Assembly: GCA_000497125.2 (NCBI GenBank)
Contig: CM035318.1
Span: 744,001 to 808,000, forward strand
Length of the DNA stretch: 64,000 nt
Source: Spironucleus salmonicida
Lineage: Eukaryota > Fornicata > Diplomonadida > Hexamitidae
Direction of reading: 5' to 3'
Both the position numbers and the translations under genes were made by a program. Shown here in pieces: positions 35,399 to 45,745 of this stretch. A model generated the notes under the pieces. It was not told the DNA's origin, searched no databases, and saw nothing but the letters and a program-made list of their open reading frames with translations. Every line of letters begins with the position of its first letter. Position 1 is the stretch's first letter.

Positions 35399-36658
35399 AT
35401 GCGCCCGTTTCGACCCAGAGATACGCACCTGTATCCGAACCCGCTAGCGATAAATGCCAAAACCGGTCCTACAAGGCACCAATTCCGCTGGAAGTTAGTC
35501 TAGCGAGCTCGCGTGTAGTTTTTGAGTATCGTCGCACCCAGGAGCGTATTTCCACTCGCCAGAACCAGCGGTGCAACCTGCATGGTCTGTGCTAATTTGC
35601 CGACAGCACGTCTTTCGACCAGGGGTATGGAACTGTGGACGCTGGAGCCTTGCTGGATTGATAGTAGAACGTCGTCAGCTATTCATGCTTTCCGGTCCGG
35701 CGTGCTTCTAGCAATCTATCTATGGCATCTCCATGCCACCCGAGTCCGAATTGCGTCCTGGCCCGAAGCACTCGTGCGCAGCCGAGGCTTAACTTTAGGC
35801 TCTAGCAACCAGCCAGACCGGAACCACACTGGCAGGTCCGGTGCTGATGCAAGGCCAAGGCATATTTAGGCTCTCAGGTGCCATTTTCCCGCCCATCCTG
35901 GGGTGATAGAGTCTGCCCGGACCATGCTGCCTGGGTATAAGTAGTTGCTGGGGATCAGCTCCTTGCAGTACGAACCATAGCCGGCACCTATCGTAGCGAC
36001 TACGCTGCTTTACCTAGCAAGGGCTTGCGGACCTGCAGTCGGCGGGTGCGCATGCCTGCTATCATATGACGACCCCTTCCCACTGCAGAAATACATTGAG
36101 CAAGTGGTCCGGGCATATCCGAACTGGCTGCTGGGTCTAGGAGAAAATCACAGATCGTCGTTTCTTTGCTTGCGGGCATAGCGAATTCTCGTGGGCACGG
36201 CGGAGCATAAGCTGCTTGCTCCTCGAAGACATAACCTGGGGCTCCTCAGCGCAAGCACGCGGCTAGGCCAACTTCTAGCAGTTTAGTATCCATCTAACAG
36301 AAGTTCCAACGTGGAAGTAAAGAGACTCGCTCGTAGGGGCGTGCAGCCCACCCCTTAGAGTGATCAGAAGGGGCGTGATACAGTGCATACTTTATATTCA
36401 CAGAAAGGGCTGGTAAAGGCACCAGCCATGAACCACGCCCACAGATCGCCGTTTTAGCGGTCAATCCAGGATGCTTCACTGGCGGCTCTAGGCCACTTGG
36501 TAGCCTTGGGAACTGGGCCCAAAAACCTGGTTGCGGTTGCATCTGGATACAATAGAATCTATGGATCAGAGGTAGTCTTCTCTGAGGAGGATGGATAGAG
36601 CTAAACCGCTCACACAGATGCTCCTCTGGGAACTTGGCTTGCACGGATTCCACGGTGA
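35399..36658 (+). CDS. Long GC-rich ORF in palindrome arm, unknown (copy 2)
   Basis: Mirror copy of 26203-27462: ATG 35399-35401, TGA 36656-36658, 419 codons with several TAG/TAA. Divergent from the EGF-like gene, 345 bp apart. No domain recognised. A frame of this length in about 57% GC DNA is unlikely by chance, but identity between the arms gives no independent evolutionary support. Confidence 0.4.
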
Positions 36659-36819
36659 CGGTGGGCATGCTCATGGCGGTGGGCGTGAACCGCGTGGAAG
36701 TTTCACTGGGTTGTTCAATAACTATGGCAAGCTAGCATTCTGAGATACGTGATACGCCTGGTTGGAGACGGTGCGGAAAGGCTGCATGCGTTTCTTGCGC
36801 GGGAAGATGTAGACGATCA

Positions 36820-37604
36820 AATTTAGTCTAGATTAATAAGTAAAATTGGTAGTTTGAAAGTATTAGCTTAGTTTGAGTTCATCACTTGTATAACCTAAAG
36901 CTATTTTCTAAACTAGGATGATCTTATTAAGTATAAATAAAAATCAGGAACGACGTCGGTCTTAGAAATTAGTTTATTCATTATATTGAAACAATATTGT
37001 CTCTATTTGTATAACATGTAATTGGGATATTGGTCAAATGTACAAGTAGGATTATTGATGATAAAAATGAGCATCAGTTATCAATCATTCGTATATATGA
37101 ATAGTTTCTTACATAAATAATAATTAATGTATATATTTATTTCCAATTAAAATATAACAATATTTTTGCATATAATTGATAACAATTTACTTACCAAGTA
37201 AATTGTACTAAAATACATAACAATATACAAGAATTGATAATAAGTATAATATACTATCTATATAAATAAGGCATCGTTTTCTTAAGTTTAAATGTAATGT
37301 GAAATTAATATGCAGTACTTTATTTTTATAAAAAATATACTAGCTATCCAGTATATATGGAATATTGTATATTTATAAGATTTTTCAAAATTCTATCATT
37401 AATCATAAAATCTGTATTTAATTAGAAAGTAATTGTAGATTTCTAAGCGTAGAACAAAGCACATTGTAGCTTTATTTATGTTATCTCATGAATATAAAAT
37501 CTAAATATAATCAATTTCTACAGCTAACGCAATCTAAACCTAAGTTCTTTAATTAGGATATTGAAGATAATGTCGAATTATTTAAAAATATAATTTTTAT
37601 AAAA
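36820..37604. other. AT-rich DNA outside the right arm
   Basis: No protein-like ORF, RNA gene or repeat recognised. Confidence 0.4.
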
Positions 37605-37883
37605 ATGACACACAGATGGACATAAGATGAATGCCGACAAGTACAGGAATATGTGCAGAGACATGGTATGTAATGGGAAGATTTATAAACAACTTATTTT
37701 CCATAACTATCATAGTCTTAAGTTAAATAAAAATACTATGACCTCTCACGTAAGGCAACTGGTAAGTATGCTAGCAGTTAAGATTTAAAACGTTTCATAG
37801 TATGTGAAGATATGCCAAAAAAGCTTCATATTCGTTCAGAAAATTTAATGAGTACATTAATTCGGTTGCTAACAGTTGACTGA
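37605..37883 (+). CDS. Myb/SANT-like protein, right flank of palindrome
   Basis: 92 residues: HRWTQDECRQVQEYVQRHG, MQWEDLQTTYFP and SQVKQKYYDLSRKATGKYA. Paralogue of 25039-25317, same length, opposite strand, conserved almost perfectly in the recognition-helix region and diverged at the C-terminus. AT-rich codons; Gln positions often TAA/TAG. Repeat A begins 4 bp after its stop codon. Confidence 0.8.
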
Positions 37884-38146
37884 TTCCTTTCCTTTTCCAC
37901 TCCCCATGATGATTAGTTACAGCCGCCCCAGACTCAATACTGAGGACGCAAAGGTTTGACTGACGCTTTCAAGTATTTATATTTCTTTAGCCTGCGGGTA
38001 CTCGTTACTTATTATACGATCTCTGCCGTGCTTATCGGGCACCGTAGGCGGGCTCGCCATAGGGCTGCTGCGCTACACCAGAGCGGGCTGGCCCCTCCGC
38101 TGCTCCAGAGGGCGCGAAGGCCTGCCCACAGTGATCCACGTCATAC

Positions 38147-38341
38147 TCACTAGTCCCCAGGGTCGTCTGGTGCCAGCGAGCTCTCGCAGATACCGTCCAG
38201 CAGGCAGAACTCCTTGACCTCGTCCAGGCTGAACTCGCGCACGCACAGGTTGTCCAGGCTCATCAGCCGGCTGGCGAAGGCGCACCGGATGGGCTCCTTG
38301 GGCCGGGGCTTGAAGCTGCTCTGCCTCAGGTGCAGCGGCAT
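38147..38341 (-). CDS. Small conserved protein, MPLHLR family
   Basis: 64 residues, start MPLHLRQSSFKPRPKEP. A diverged relative at 61205-61393 shares MPLHLR, LDNLCVR(E/D)F and C-L-D-IC(E/D)S, so the frame is under protein-level selection. No membrane span; three conserved Cys. Under the variant code the last TAG is Gln and TGA follows directly. The opposite strand has a long open frame that I regard as a shadow. Function unknown; present again at 49494-49688. Confidence 0.7.
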
Positions 38342-38644
38342 TTTCCTTGGCGATGTGCTGGCGAAGGGGTATCAATATAAGGCGAGCCGCTCAAGAATGG
38401 AAAGGGCATTTGCGCGAGTGCAGATGAGTTAGCAAGGAAACCAGTTTCTCCGTTTTCCATACCTCATATTAGGCCATTGTGACGCCAGTTCCCAAACAAA
38501 GCGGAAAGTACAAAGTATACAGTGCGTATTCCCGCGTAATACGGCCATCTAGAAAGGGGCTGGGCAATGCTGCGCAGGGTCCGCCCTCTGCCGCTGGCCG
38601 TCGGTCCTGCTGCCTCCGGCCCGCTGAGCCACCCTGCCGCGGAG
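38342..38644. other. Intergenic DNA in repeat A
   Basis: About 300 bp of mixed composition between two minus-strand genes. Contains a plus-strand frame continuous with the shadow ORF over the MPLHLR gene; no independent support. TATA-like AT boxes (caatataag, aagtatacag) are visible. Confidence 0.35.
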
Positions 38645-38938
38645 TCACACCAGCACCCGCACCGCCTTGAAGCCCTCGGGCCCCAGGCCGCAGCCCCGCA
38701 GGTCGAGCACCTCCAGGCCCTCCACCAGGCCGGTGTCGGCGGACCGCAGTCCCCTGCAGTCGGCCAGCTTCAGGACCCGGAGGACCAGCGGCGCCGTGGC
38801 GCTCAGCCGCACGAGCCGCGAGCCCGTGAAGTCCGCACCGTCGAACGGCACCCTGACGCTCGCGAGGTCGAACTGCAGCACGCTGGCGCCCCGGAAGTCG
38901 AGGATGGCCAGACCGTTGAAGTTGCGGTAGAACTTCAT
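38645..38938 (-). CDS. Short leucine-rich-repeat-like protein
   Basis: 97 residues from ATG 38936-38938. Repeated pattern LAILDFRGASVLQFDL, RVLKLADCRGLRSADTGL and GLEVLDLRGCGLGPEGF fits three or four leucine-rich repeats of the RNI/cysteine-containing type, which mediate protein binding. GC-rich codons. Its start lies 45 bp from the start of TMEM208 on the other strand, with a shared AT-rich box (ttataatacaat) between them: a compact bidirectional promoter is likely. Confidence 0.6.
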   Translation of the reverse strand: MKFYRNFNGLAILDFRGASVLQFDLASVRVPFDGADFTGSRLVRLSATAPLVLRVLKLADCRGLRSADTGLVEGLEVLDLRGCGLGPEGFKAVRVLV

Positions 38939-38983
38939 TCCGGGGGCATGCCTTATAATACAATATCCGGCCCCTCTACGCAA

Positions 38984-39511
38984 ATGGCGAACGACGCGCA
39001 GAAGAAGATCGTCCAGCAGAACGCGGCCACCGTGGGGAAGCTGCGCAGCGCGATCGCGGCCGTCTTCGCCTTCCACCTGGCCCTCTCCTACGGCCTGCGG
39101 GCCCGCTCTGTGCGGCTCCCGCGCGTCTGCTGCTCCTGCCTGGCCATGGGGCCCGTCTGCGCGATATACCGCGCCCTGGCCCGCTTCGCGCAGCCCAGCA
39201 TGGACGGCACGCAGACGCTGCGCAACAACTCGCCCATCACCCAGGGCCACCTCTTCTCGGCCCTCTTCGACGTGGTCTACGTGCTGCTGTTCTGCCTCGT
39301 GCTGCTCAGCTTCGGCGACGGGATGCGCTGGAGCTTCCTCCTCCTGCCGCTGGGCGCCGTGGCGGTCCTCTGGGTCAAGGTCGCCCGGCCCTGGCTGTTC
39401 CAGTCCCGCTTCGACGACGAGGGCGAGCGGCAGAAGCAGCTGGAGATGGACCAGGCATACGCGAAGGCCAGGGAGCGCGCCGAGCGCGGCAGGAGGAAGT
39501 ACAAGTTCTGA
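38984..39511 (+). CDS. TMEM208/SND2-like ER protein
   Basis: 175 residues (TMEM208 is about 173). Starts MANDAQKKIVQQNAATVGKL like the conserved KQI..EN..TL helix; three or four hydrophobic segments follow; the stretch with MDGTQTLRNNSPITQGHLF and later VLWVKVARPWLF corresponds to TMEM208's MD...LN...G..EH and LWVNVLGPWF. The C-terminus is highly charged and basic. In other eukaryotes SND2/TMEM208 helps SRP-independent targeting of membrane proteins to the ER. The 3' end overlaps antisense with the end of the membrane protein gene at 39375-41153. Confidence 0.8.
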   Translation: MANDAQKKIVQQNAATVGKLRSAIAAVFAFHLALSYGLRARSVRLPRVCCSCLAMGPVCAIYRALARFAQPSMDGTQTLRNNSPITQGHLFSALFDVVYVLLFCLVLLSFGDGMRWSFLLLPLGAVAVLWVKVARPWLFQSRFDDEGERQKQLEMDQAYAKARERAERGRRKYKF

Positions 39512-41153
39512 GCTCACTCTTTTTCGTTTGTAGTGTATTCACAGATCCAGACTTTCTGCAAAAGCATTCACAAGCTAAAATCAGCAATCCAGCCACAATT
39601 CCAGATACCCCCGTTATACTATACACTAGCGTATTACTATATATTCTTGTCTGATCGAAAAACTAAATCACGGGAATTATGACTTGATCATATTATACAA
39701 TAGAATAAAGCCTCTTGCTCGTAATTAGAGATGAAACTTTCTGTGCAGTGGCTCGGTCCACAGAATCTTCAAATGCGATAGAATAGTTTTGCACTGAAAA
39801 AATATCTCGTCGACTGAGCACTAGGAATGGTTCAGGCAAGATATCTGTTATTAAACCATTTTTAACCGTTTTTTCAAAAAATGATACTTAGATTAGATAT
39901 CTGGATTATACTTGGAGTGTACATCCTATAATATAAATCGGCGCATTGCCTATTTAAATTGATCCCTCGACGGCATTGCTTTCGAACTAAACAGTCAGCT
40001 AAGTGTATTCATAACACGACTGATATCTTCTTGGATTTAACATTATGAAATCAAGCGCGCCGTTGTCTCTATATACGAGGACTGTGACTGAAACAAGAAG
40101 AGTCTCCTCCTTTCCTAGAAAGGATAGTAATTCAATGCAAGTGGGGTCTTCAACCTATTTGCACTCTACTGATAATGTGGTAGTTTCTTAGCGGAATTCC
40201 GACTGGTTATTTTAGTACGTCCATGTGACGCCTTCACCTGCAATTTCAGAATTTGTAATCCCAACAATAACTTCCGTTAAATTTGATGAAAACACACATT
40301 TGTTAGTAGGCGTAAAGTATAGGATTATAAGTTCTCCGTTAATTTGGTAAGAGGAGTCTGAGTAGCAATTAACAAGATTGGTATCAAAAATGTTATCTAT
40401 TGAAGTTGTGAATGTAAGATAATCTGTATCAGGATTGTTTAGTTAGAAATAAAGATTGAATTGAAGGTCCACTATGGCGTTGTAAATAATATTATTTACC
40501 ATCTAGTCGCACTCACTTACGTTGGGAAAATTATTACAGTTGAACACCACTTCGATAGGTGAAGATTCAGTGAGGGAGGAAAACTGCACGCCAACCTAAA
40601 ATATAAGGGACTAATCGAATACTACCAACTCAGCTAACACAGTTTCATTTAACTACTCCGGTGCGAGCCCAGAGGGTTTCTTGCCAAACTGTGTAATCGA
40701 GTAATTACACCCATTTTGCTTGGCTGATATCGTAAAGACGTTGTCTGCTAGAGACGCCTTAACGTCAACTAGGCAATCATTCGCGTTGAAGCTTAGCACC
40801 GAGAAGTAGGCCAGGGTCTGCTTCACCTCGGCGTCCATGTCCAGGAAGGTGATCTTGAAGTTCGACTGGGTGGTGAGAAGCCCGGCCTCTTTTTCCGCAT
40901 CGGTCTCAAAGGGAATATTGATCTGAATGTTCTGCAGATGGCGATACTCAAAATTCTCGGAAAAGGCTTCCTGGGCGTTGACCAGTTCCACTGATGCTCT
41001 GGTGAGTCTGCCGTCGAGCTTCTGACAGATTTCGAAGGCGCTCGATGTGGACTCCGGGAGGTACGTGGCCCGCAATATGCCCATCCCGGTAATCGGGTTG
41101 TACACGAAGGTGGCGTTGGGTAAATAGCTGCTGACGGCGGGCAGACTTAGCAT
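39375..41153 (-). CDS. Type I membrane protein, repeated family (copy 2)
   Basis: 592 residues from ATG 41151-41153 (MLSLPAVSSYLPNATFVYNP), TGA 39375-39377. Same landmarks as copy 1: PNATFVYNPIT, SNFKITFLDMDAEV, NGCNYSITQFG, paired Cys and a C-terminal membrane span (VSGIVAGLLILACECFC). The N-terminal third is GC-rich, the rest AT-rich. Without a stop after ...LQTKKSE the frame continues antisense through the last 137 bp of TMEM208, giving an Arg-rich tail absent from copies 1 and 3. The start codon itself lies just outside repeat A. Confidence 0.75.
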
Positions 41154-42644
41154 TAAATAACGGATAAATATGTAACTAGTATGATGTTTTAATATATGAT
41201 ACAAGAAAAATAAATTCAATTTTGTAAAATGATATACATTGTCCTTCAATATGTTATTGTATTTTGTTAAAAATACAAATATGTAAGTTTTTATAAATTA
41301 TGTAATAGTTAATCTGAAGCGTTGATAACAAATTACATTATATAGTAATTTCTCTATGTGAAATAATAGTATCCTCCTTATAAATCTAAATTATATATTA
41401 AAAATATTTATCAATCATAACACTAGTAAAAAAATGCTACATATATTGTCATTTAATTATTCAACTTGTAATTTATTTCTAGAATTCTATATGTTAAATA
41501 CTAATTAGCATTTATTTCTCATAGTTTTTGCTGTTTGTTTTCTGTTAAGATAGAATTATTATTAATAATAGAAATAGTATAATCTTTATAGGGGTGCATT
41601 TCTATCCAGAACAAGATAATAATATTTTAATATCAAGTTTTATAAGTATTTTTGATTTATATGTACTCTTCAGCGTAATAAATTTAATTACATAGCAATG
41701 TAAAGCATTCAATGTTTTAACTAAAAGAACAGTCTTTTATATATATCTTAAACCATACGAACAATGAATATATTGATACACTTAATTAATAATATGTAAG
41801 TATCCTTTTATTAATAATAATTTTATTAAAACAGAGAGTAAAAGCTGAAATATAATTTTAGTTTGTGATGAATCTTATTATCATTATGATACTGAAATTT
41901 ACTAGCAACTCACTAACTTAGATCTTACATCAAAAAATTATAACATTTATTTTTGTTATTATAATGTTAATAAATATATTAAATTCTAATTATCAGTGAT
42001 TGTTAAGTACAATATAGAATATAAATTCATTAATTTATTATGTTAAACAAAGTATTATTAGCACATGCTTAATCGAGATTCAAATTTATAATCATTATAT
42101 TTTACATTATAATATAGAATTGGATTTTATTTACTCTATTACTTGGTAGTTATTTACCACATAACAATAAGTATAATATATATCATATAACTTCGCATAA
42201 AGTTTAGTCTTCTGTTAAGAGGTCATTAAAATTCCATATTTTTTTAAGTCGTCTTTAGATTATAATAAAATATTAATTATTAGTGTAATTACACTATTGA
42301 TTTGGGATATATTGTAAGATTGTAAATATCGTCAGGAACTTATAATATTCCAAAAAAAACTTTTCAATTAATTTATTAGAAAATCAGCTGAATAATTATT
42401 ATTATCAGCATGTAATTAAATAATAATAATAAATAGCTTGGATAATATATTATTGCTTATTCTAATTTTTAATAATTTAACCTCAAATAAAACCGGTTGA
42501 CGAACATATAAAATTTAATTCTAAGTTCCACTATTACTAAAAATTCTGCAACAACTATCTTTAAGTAAAAAACGACCAGCAGCATATTACATTATAACAT
42601 CAGATAATATACATTATTATAATTCTATAAAAACAAATCAGAGG
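41154..42644. other. Long AT-rich intergenic DNA
   Basis: About 1.5 kb, roughly 80% AT, between two minus-strand family members. No protein-like frame, RNA gene or repeat recognised. Confidence 0.4.
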
Positions 42645-44273
42645 TCATATCAGCCGTTTGATTTTTCGCATAAAAATTAAAATTTCCAATCCGGCTATAA
42701 AAATACCACCTAATAATCCACCAATAATCATAATCATGTAAATAGGCGTTTAATCATAAAGATCTGCCTAATCTATCGTATTGAACACCGGAAGCCGGAT
42801 AGTGCCATAACGAATCAGGGCGTAAAACATATCTTATCGGACCAGACTCGATATCTCTCGAATGACGTTCAAATCTGTCAAACTGAATTATATAGATGTG
42901 TTTGCCGTTGAAAACTAGTCTATAATCGAGAATTCATAGAATGGGGTATCCTCAATTTGCGTTATCGACCCGTCTGGAACTGTGTGCCGGTACAGAAAAA
43001 GGCTTATCGTCTACCTCGTTAACACGTTGAGTTAGCAGGTCTGGAATGCAATTGCATGGCTTTTCAGGATGAGTTTTGCTTCCACTGCACCCTTTGGGAA
43101 ACTCAAAAGCATTTCAGTTGATGTATAACATTCTTGATACTTAGATGGCTCAATAATGATAAAATTAACTGTACCATCCGTATTATGGATCACAATTCTG
43201 AAGAACATAAACACGTTCTATATTTTTTCCAAAACTGAGATACTTGATTTACAAAATTTATCGTCTAGCTATTTGCATTCAACCGAGTATCTAGTAGATT
43301 CACTAGTAAGTTCTGCAATCTTGATATCTGCCGTCCATATCTTAGCATTTTATAAATTCATGCTATCCGTAAGGCCGATAATTGTTTGTACTCTTCCATC
43401 ACCAAAGTTACATTTCCCTGTTGGATTGAGGTAGAAAACAACCATCTGAGTGTTCAGCTGATACGTGGTATTTTTGAAACAGTTGTCATACCCGACCTCG
43501 AAAATCTAGTTAATTTTGGTGTTTATTTATAGGAAGCTATGATCAGGGCGTTGCATTTAGTAGTTAAAAATGATGTTAAAATCTAGCACCGGAGTCAGCG
43601 CGAGGCTCCGTATTATGTCAAAGCAGATCTCCGCATCTATTTCATCTTACTGGTGCACACAGTCAAAGATGATTTCAAACCTGTTAGCATCCGGTTGATC
43701 CCGCAGCAAGAGGCCACTGGGCATATCTAACAGTTTATCAAAAAGTGACAAGCTCGCAATAACGGTTTTATTGAAGCTCTCGTCATCGATTCCTCCACCT
43801 GCGGCAAACTGTGTATTTGAGAGGTCGCATCCGCGATTTTCAGCGCGTATGACTATTTGTGACCCGTGGATCTCGCAGACAGCGCTAGCAATGCAGTCAT
43901 CATGGTTGAACACAAGTAGTGAGAAGTATGAGAGCGTTTGACGAATTTCAGCGTCCATATCCATAATCTACACAAGGAAATTGGACTGGCGAGTGACAAG
44001 TCCAGCATTTTGCTGAGCGACCGAATCAAATGAGATCTGGAGGTGTAGCTACTCCAAGTGCCTGAAATTGAAATTTGAGGATATCGCAATTTCAGAGTTT
44101 GCGAGCTCGACTTTGGCCCTGGCGAGGTGGTTCTACAGTTACGCGCATAGCTTGAAAGGGCTGGAATCATCTGGTGGTAAATAGGAGGCGGTTAGGGTAC
44201 CTTGGTGCGTGATCGGATTGTAGATGAAAGTAGCGTTAGGCTGGTAACATGTGAGACTAAGCGTAAGGAGCAT
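42645..44273 (-). CDS. Type I membrane protein, repeated family (copy 3)
   Basis: 542 residues, ATG 44271-44273 (MLLTLSLTCYQPNATFIYNP), TGA 42645-42647. Hydrophobic N-terminus, ectodomain with the family landmarks (SNFLVQIMDMDAEIRQTLSY, NRGCDLSNTQF) and conserved Cys, then a membrane span with GGLLGGIF and a short basic tail RKIKRLI. Amino-acid similarity to copies 1 and 2 runs along the whole length, but DNA is diverged, so it is an old paralogue, not part of the recent A/A' duplication. Confidence 0.75.
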
Positions 44274-45547
44274 TCTAGTATAATGGAACGCACGTTTGGA
44301 GCGGTAAATATAATGTTATTTGTGTTAAAAAAATTTTTATGATATATTAATATAAATTGAATATAGGAAGGTAAAAGAAATAGGGTTTTTAGAATTTTAA
44401 ATACAGAATAATAAAAGGTTATTGGTACAATCTAATTTGTTGACAATGGAAAACATTACGTATATAATATACATTATAAACAGATTGCTAAGAAATAAAT
44501 GTTACGAAATTCTAGTAAACTTATAAGTCTAGGCTTTCAATAGTGAGTGGTATAGTTTATTTTGTAATTATATCTGATTGTACTTGTTAACAATATGCAT
44601 AAAGCAAAACACTAATAGTAAAAAACAATTCAATTATAAGACGATTATTGTAATTACTTTATAACTTTTGTTTGCATTACAATTAATTAAATAATGAGAT
44701 TATAATGGAATACCTAATAAAATTTTCAAATTTAAAACTAATAGAGTAAATAGTATAAAACTAGGTTAACTATATATTGTGAATTTTTTATATTTAGATA
44801 TAAAAGGTAACGACAATAAAAAGAAAATTCCTTGATTAGACTTATTCTAATGTTATTGAAAAACTAAGATAAATAAAAAAATAATTATCACACATAGCTA
44901 TCCACAATTGATCTTTTAAACAACTCTCAAGTATCGTCTAAAATCTCAGAATTGTTATACCAAATTTAAAATGGATTATAACATTAAAATAATAAAATAC
45001 TTAAGTCAGTTGTACAAGTTTTAACTACGTTATAAATTCAATTTTTAATTAATTCAAGAACATTTCTTTGTTTATTTCGACTTAGTAAATAAAATTAAAA
45101 AGATTCTGCTAAAATTATATTCATAATTTTTTCGTAGTTAAGAATTTATCTAGTGATACTAATATAAATGATATTTTTTCAGTGAAAATAACTCATATAA
45201 TTGGAAAGCGGTAATGGAAAATAGGAATACATAGAAAAATATAACAAATATAACGTGAATAGAGAAGCAGTAAAAAACTTGAAAGGTAAAATTAGTAAAA
45301 AGACTTCTTATAATGAGGGAATTACTATTAGATTGATATGGAAGCAACCGTAATATCTAGAGTATAGGTGGATCTATATCTATAAGACTTTAATCCAATG
45401 CTAAAAATCATATAATATATAAGAAAGCAATTACAAGGAATTTAAAGCCATAAAATAAGATATATATCCAATCTGTAACGACATTGACGGAGTTAAACAG
45501 ATAATAAATGCATATTCCTAATAAAATGCAAATAAACTAAGGCTATT
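44274..45547. other. Long AT-rich intergenic DNA
   Basis: No convincing gene. A minus-strand hydrophobic frame around 45080-45347 has no ATG start and is probably chance. Confidence 0.4.
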
Positions 45548-45675
45548 AGAAAGCAGATGGTGTACAAGGCGATGGAGACAAGCCGGTGCAGCCCTTCCTG
45601 CCGGTGAGAGCCGAGCCAAAGTACACGGTGCCGAAAACGTTCAACTTTACCATGTTCAAGAGCCCGTGCAAGTGA
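45548..45675 (+). pseudogene. Fragment of TPX2-like gene
   Basis: Matches the last 43 codons of the intact gene at 52982-53581, but begins abruptly at the repeat edge and lacks one base (atggagacaagcc versus atggagtacaagcc), which shifts the frame. Not functional. Confidence 0.9.
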
Positions 45676-45745
45676 CCACTCTACATTTGGAACGAATATA
45701 AATAGTTGATTATTTTATGTATAGTCACCTTCTAAGTCTGCGTAA

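Larger units (their letters stand above)
32427..36819. repeat. Right arm of 4,393-bp inverted repeat
   Basis: Reverse complement of 26042-30434. The inner edge lies in the PGM coding sequence, 123 bp before its end; the outer edge lies in GC-rich DNA that changes to AT-rich at 36820. Part of the same material (about 32097-33809) occurs a third time at 11743-13455 in direct orientation. Confidence 0.95.
37887..41150. repeat. Direct repeat A (3,264 bp)
   Basis: Nearly identical to 49234-52497 (same length, scattered substitutions). It carries a small conserved protein, an LRR protein, TMEM208/SND2 and nearly all of a type I membrane protein gene. The right edge falls right at the start codon of the membrane protein. 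Confidence 0.95.

Noticed and set aside
37956-38640. Long plus-strand frame (and A' copy) over the MPLHLR gene
   Set aside because: It is antisense to a gene supported by a diverged paralogue at 61205; no paralogue supports the plus frame.
38567-39517. 290-314 residue frames on both strands covering LRR and TMEM208 genes
   Set aside because: They are GC-rich shadow extensions; the real genes are the shorter divergent LRR (minus) and TMEM208 (plus).
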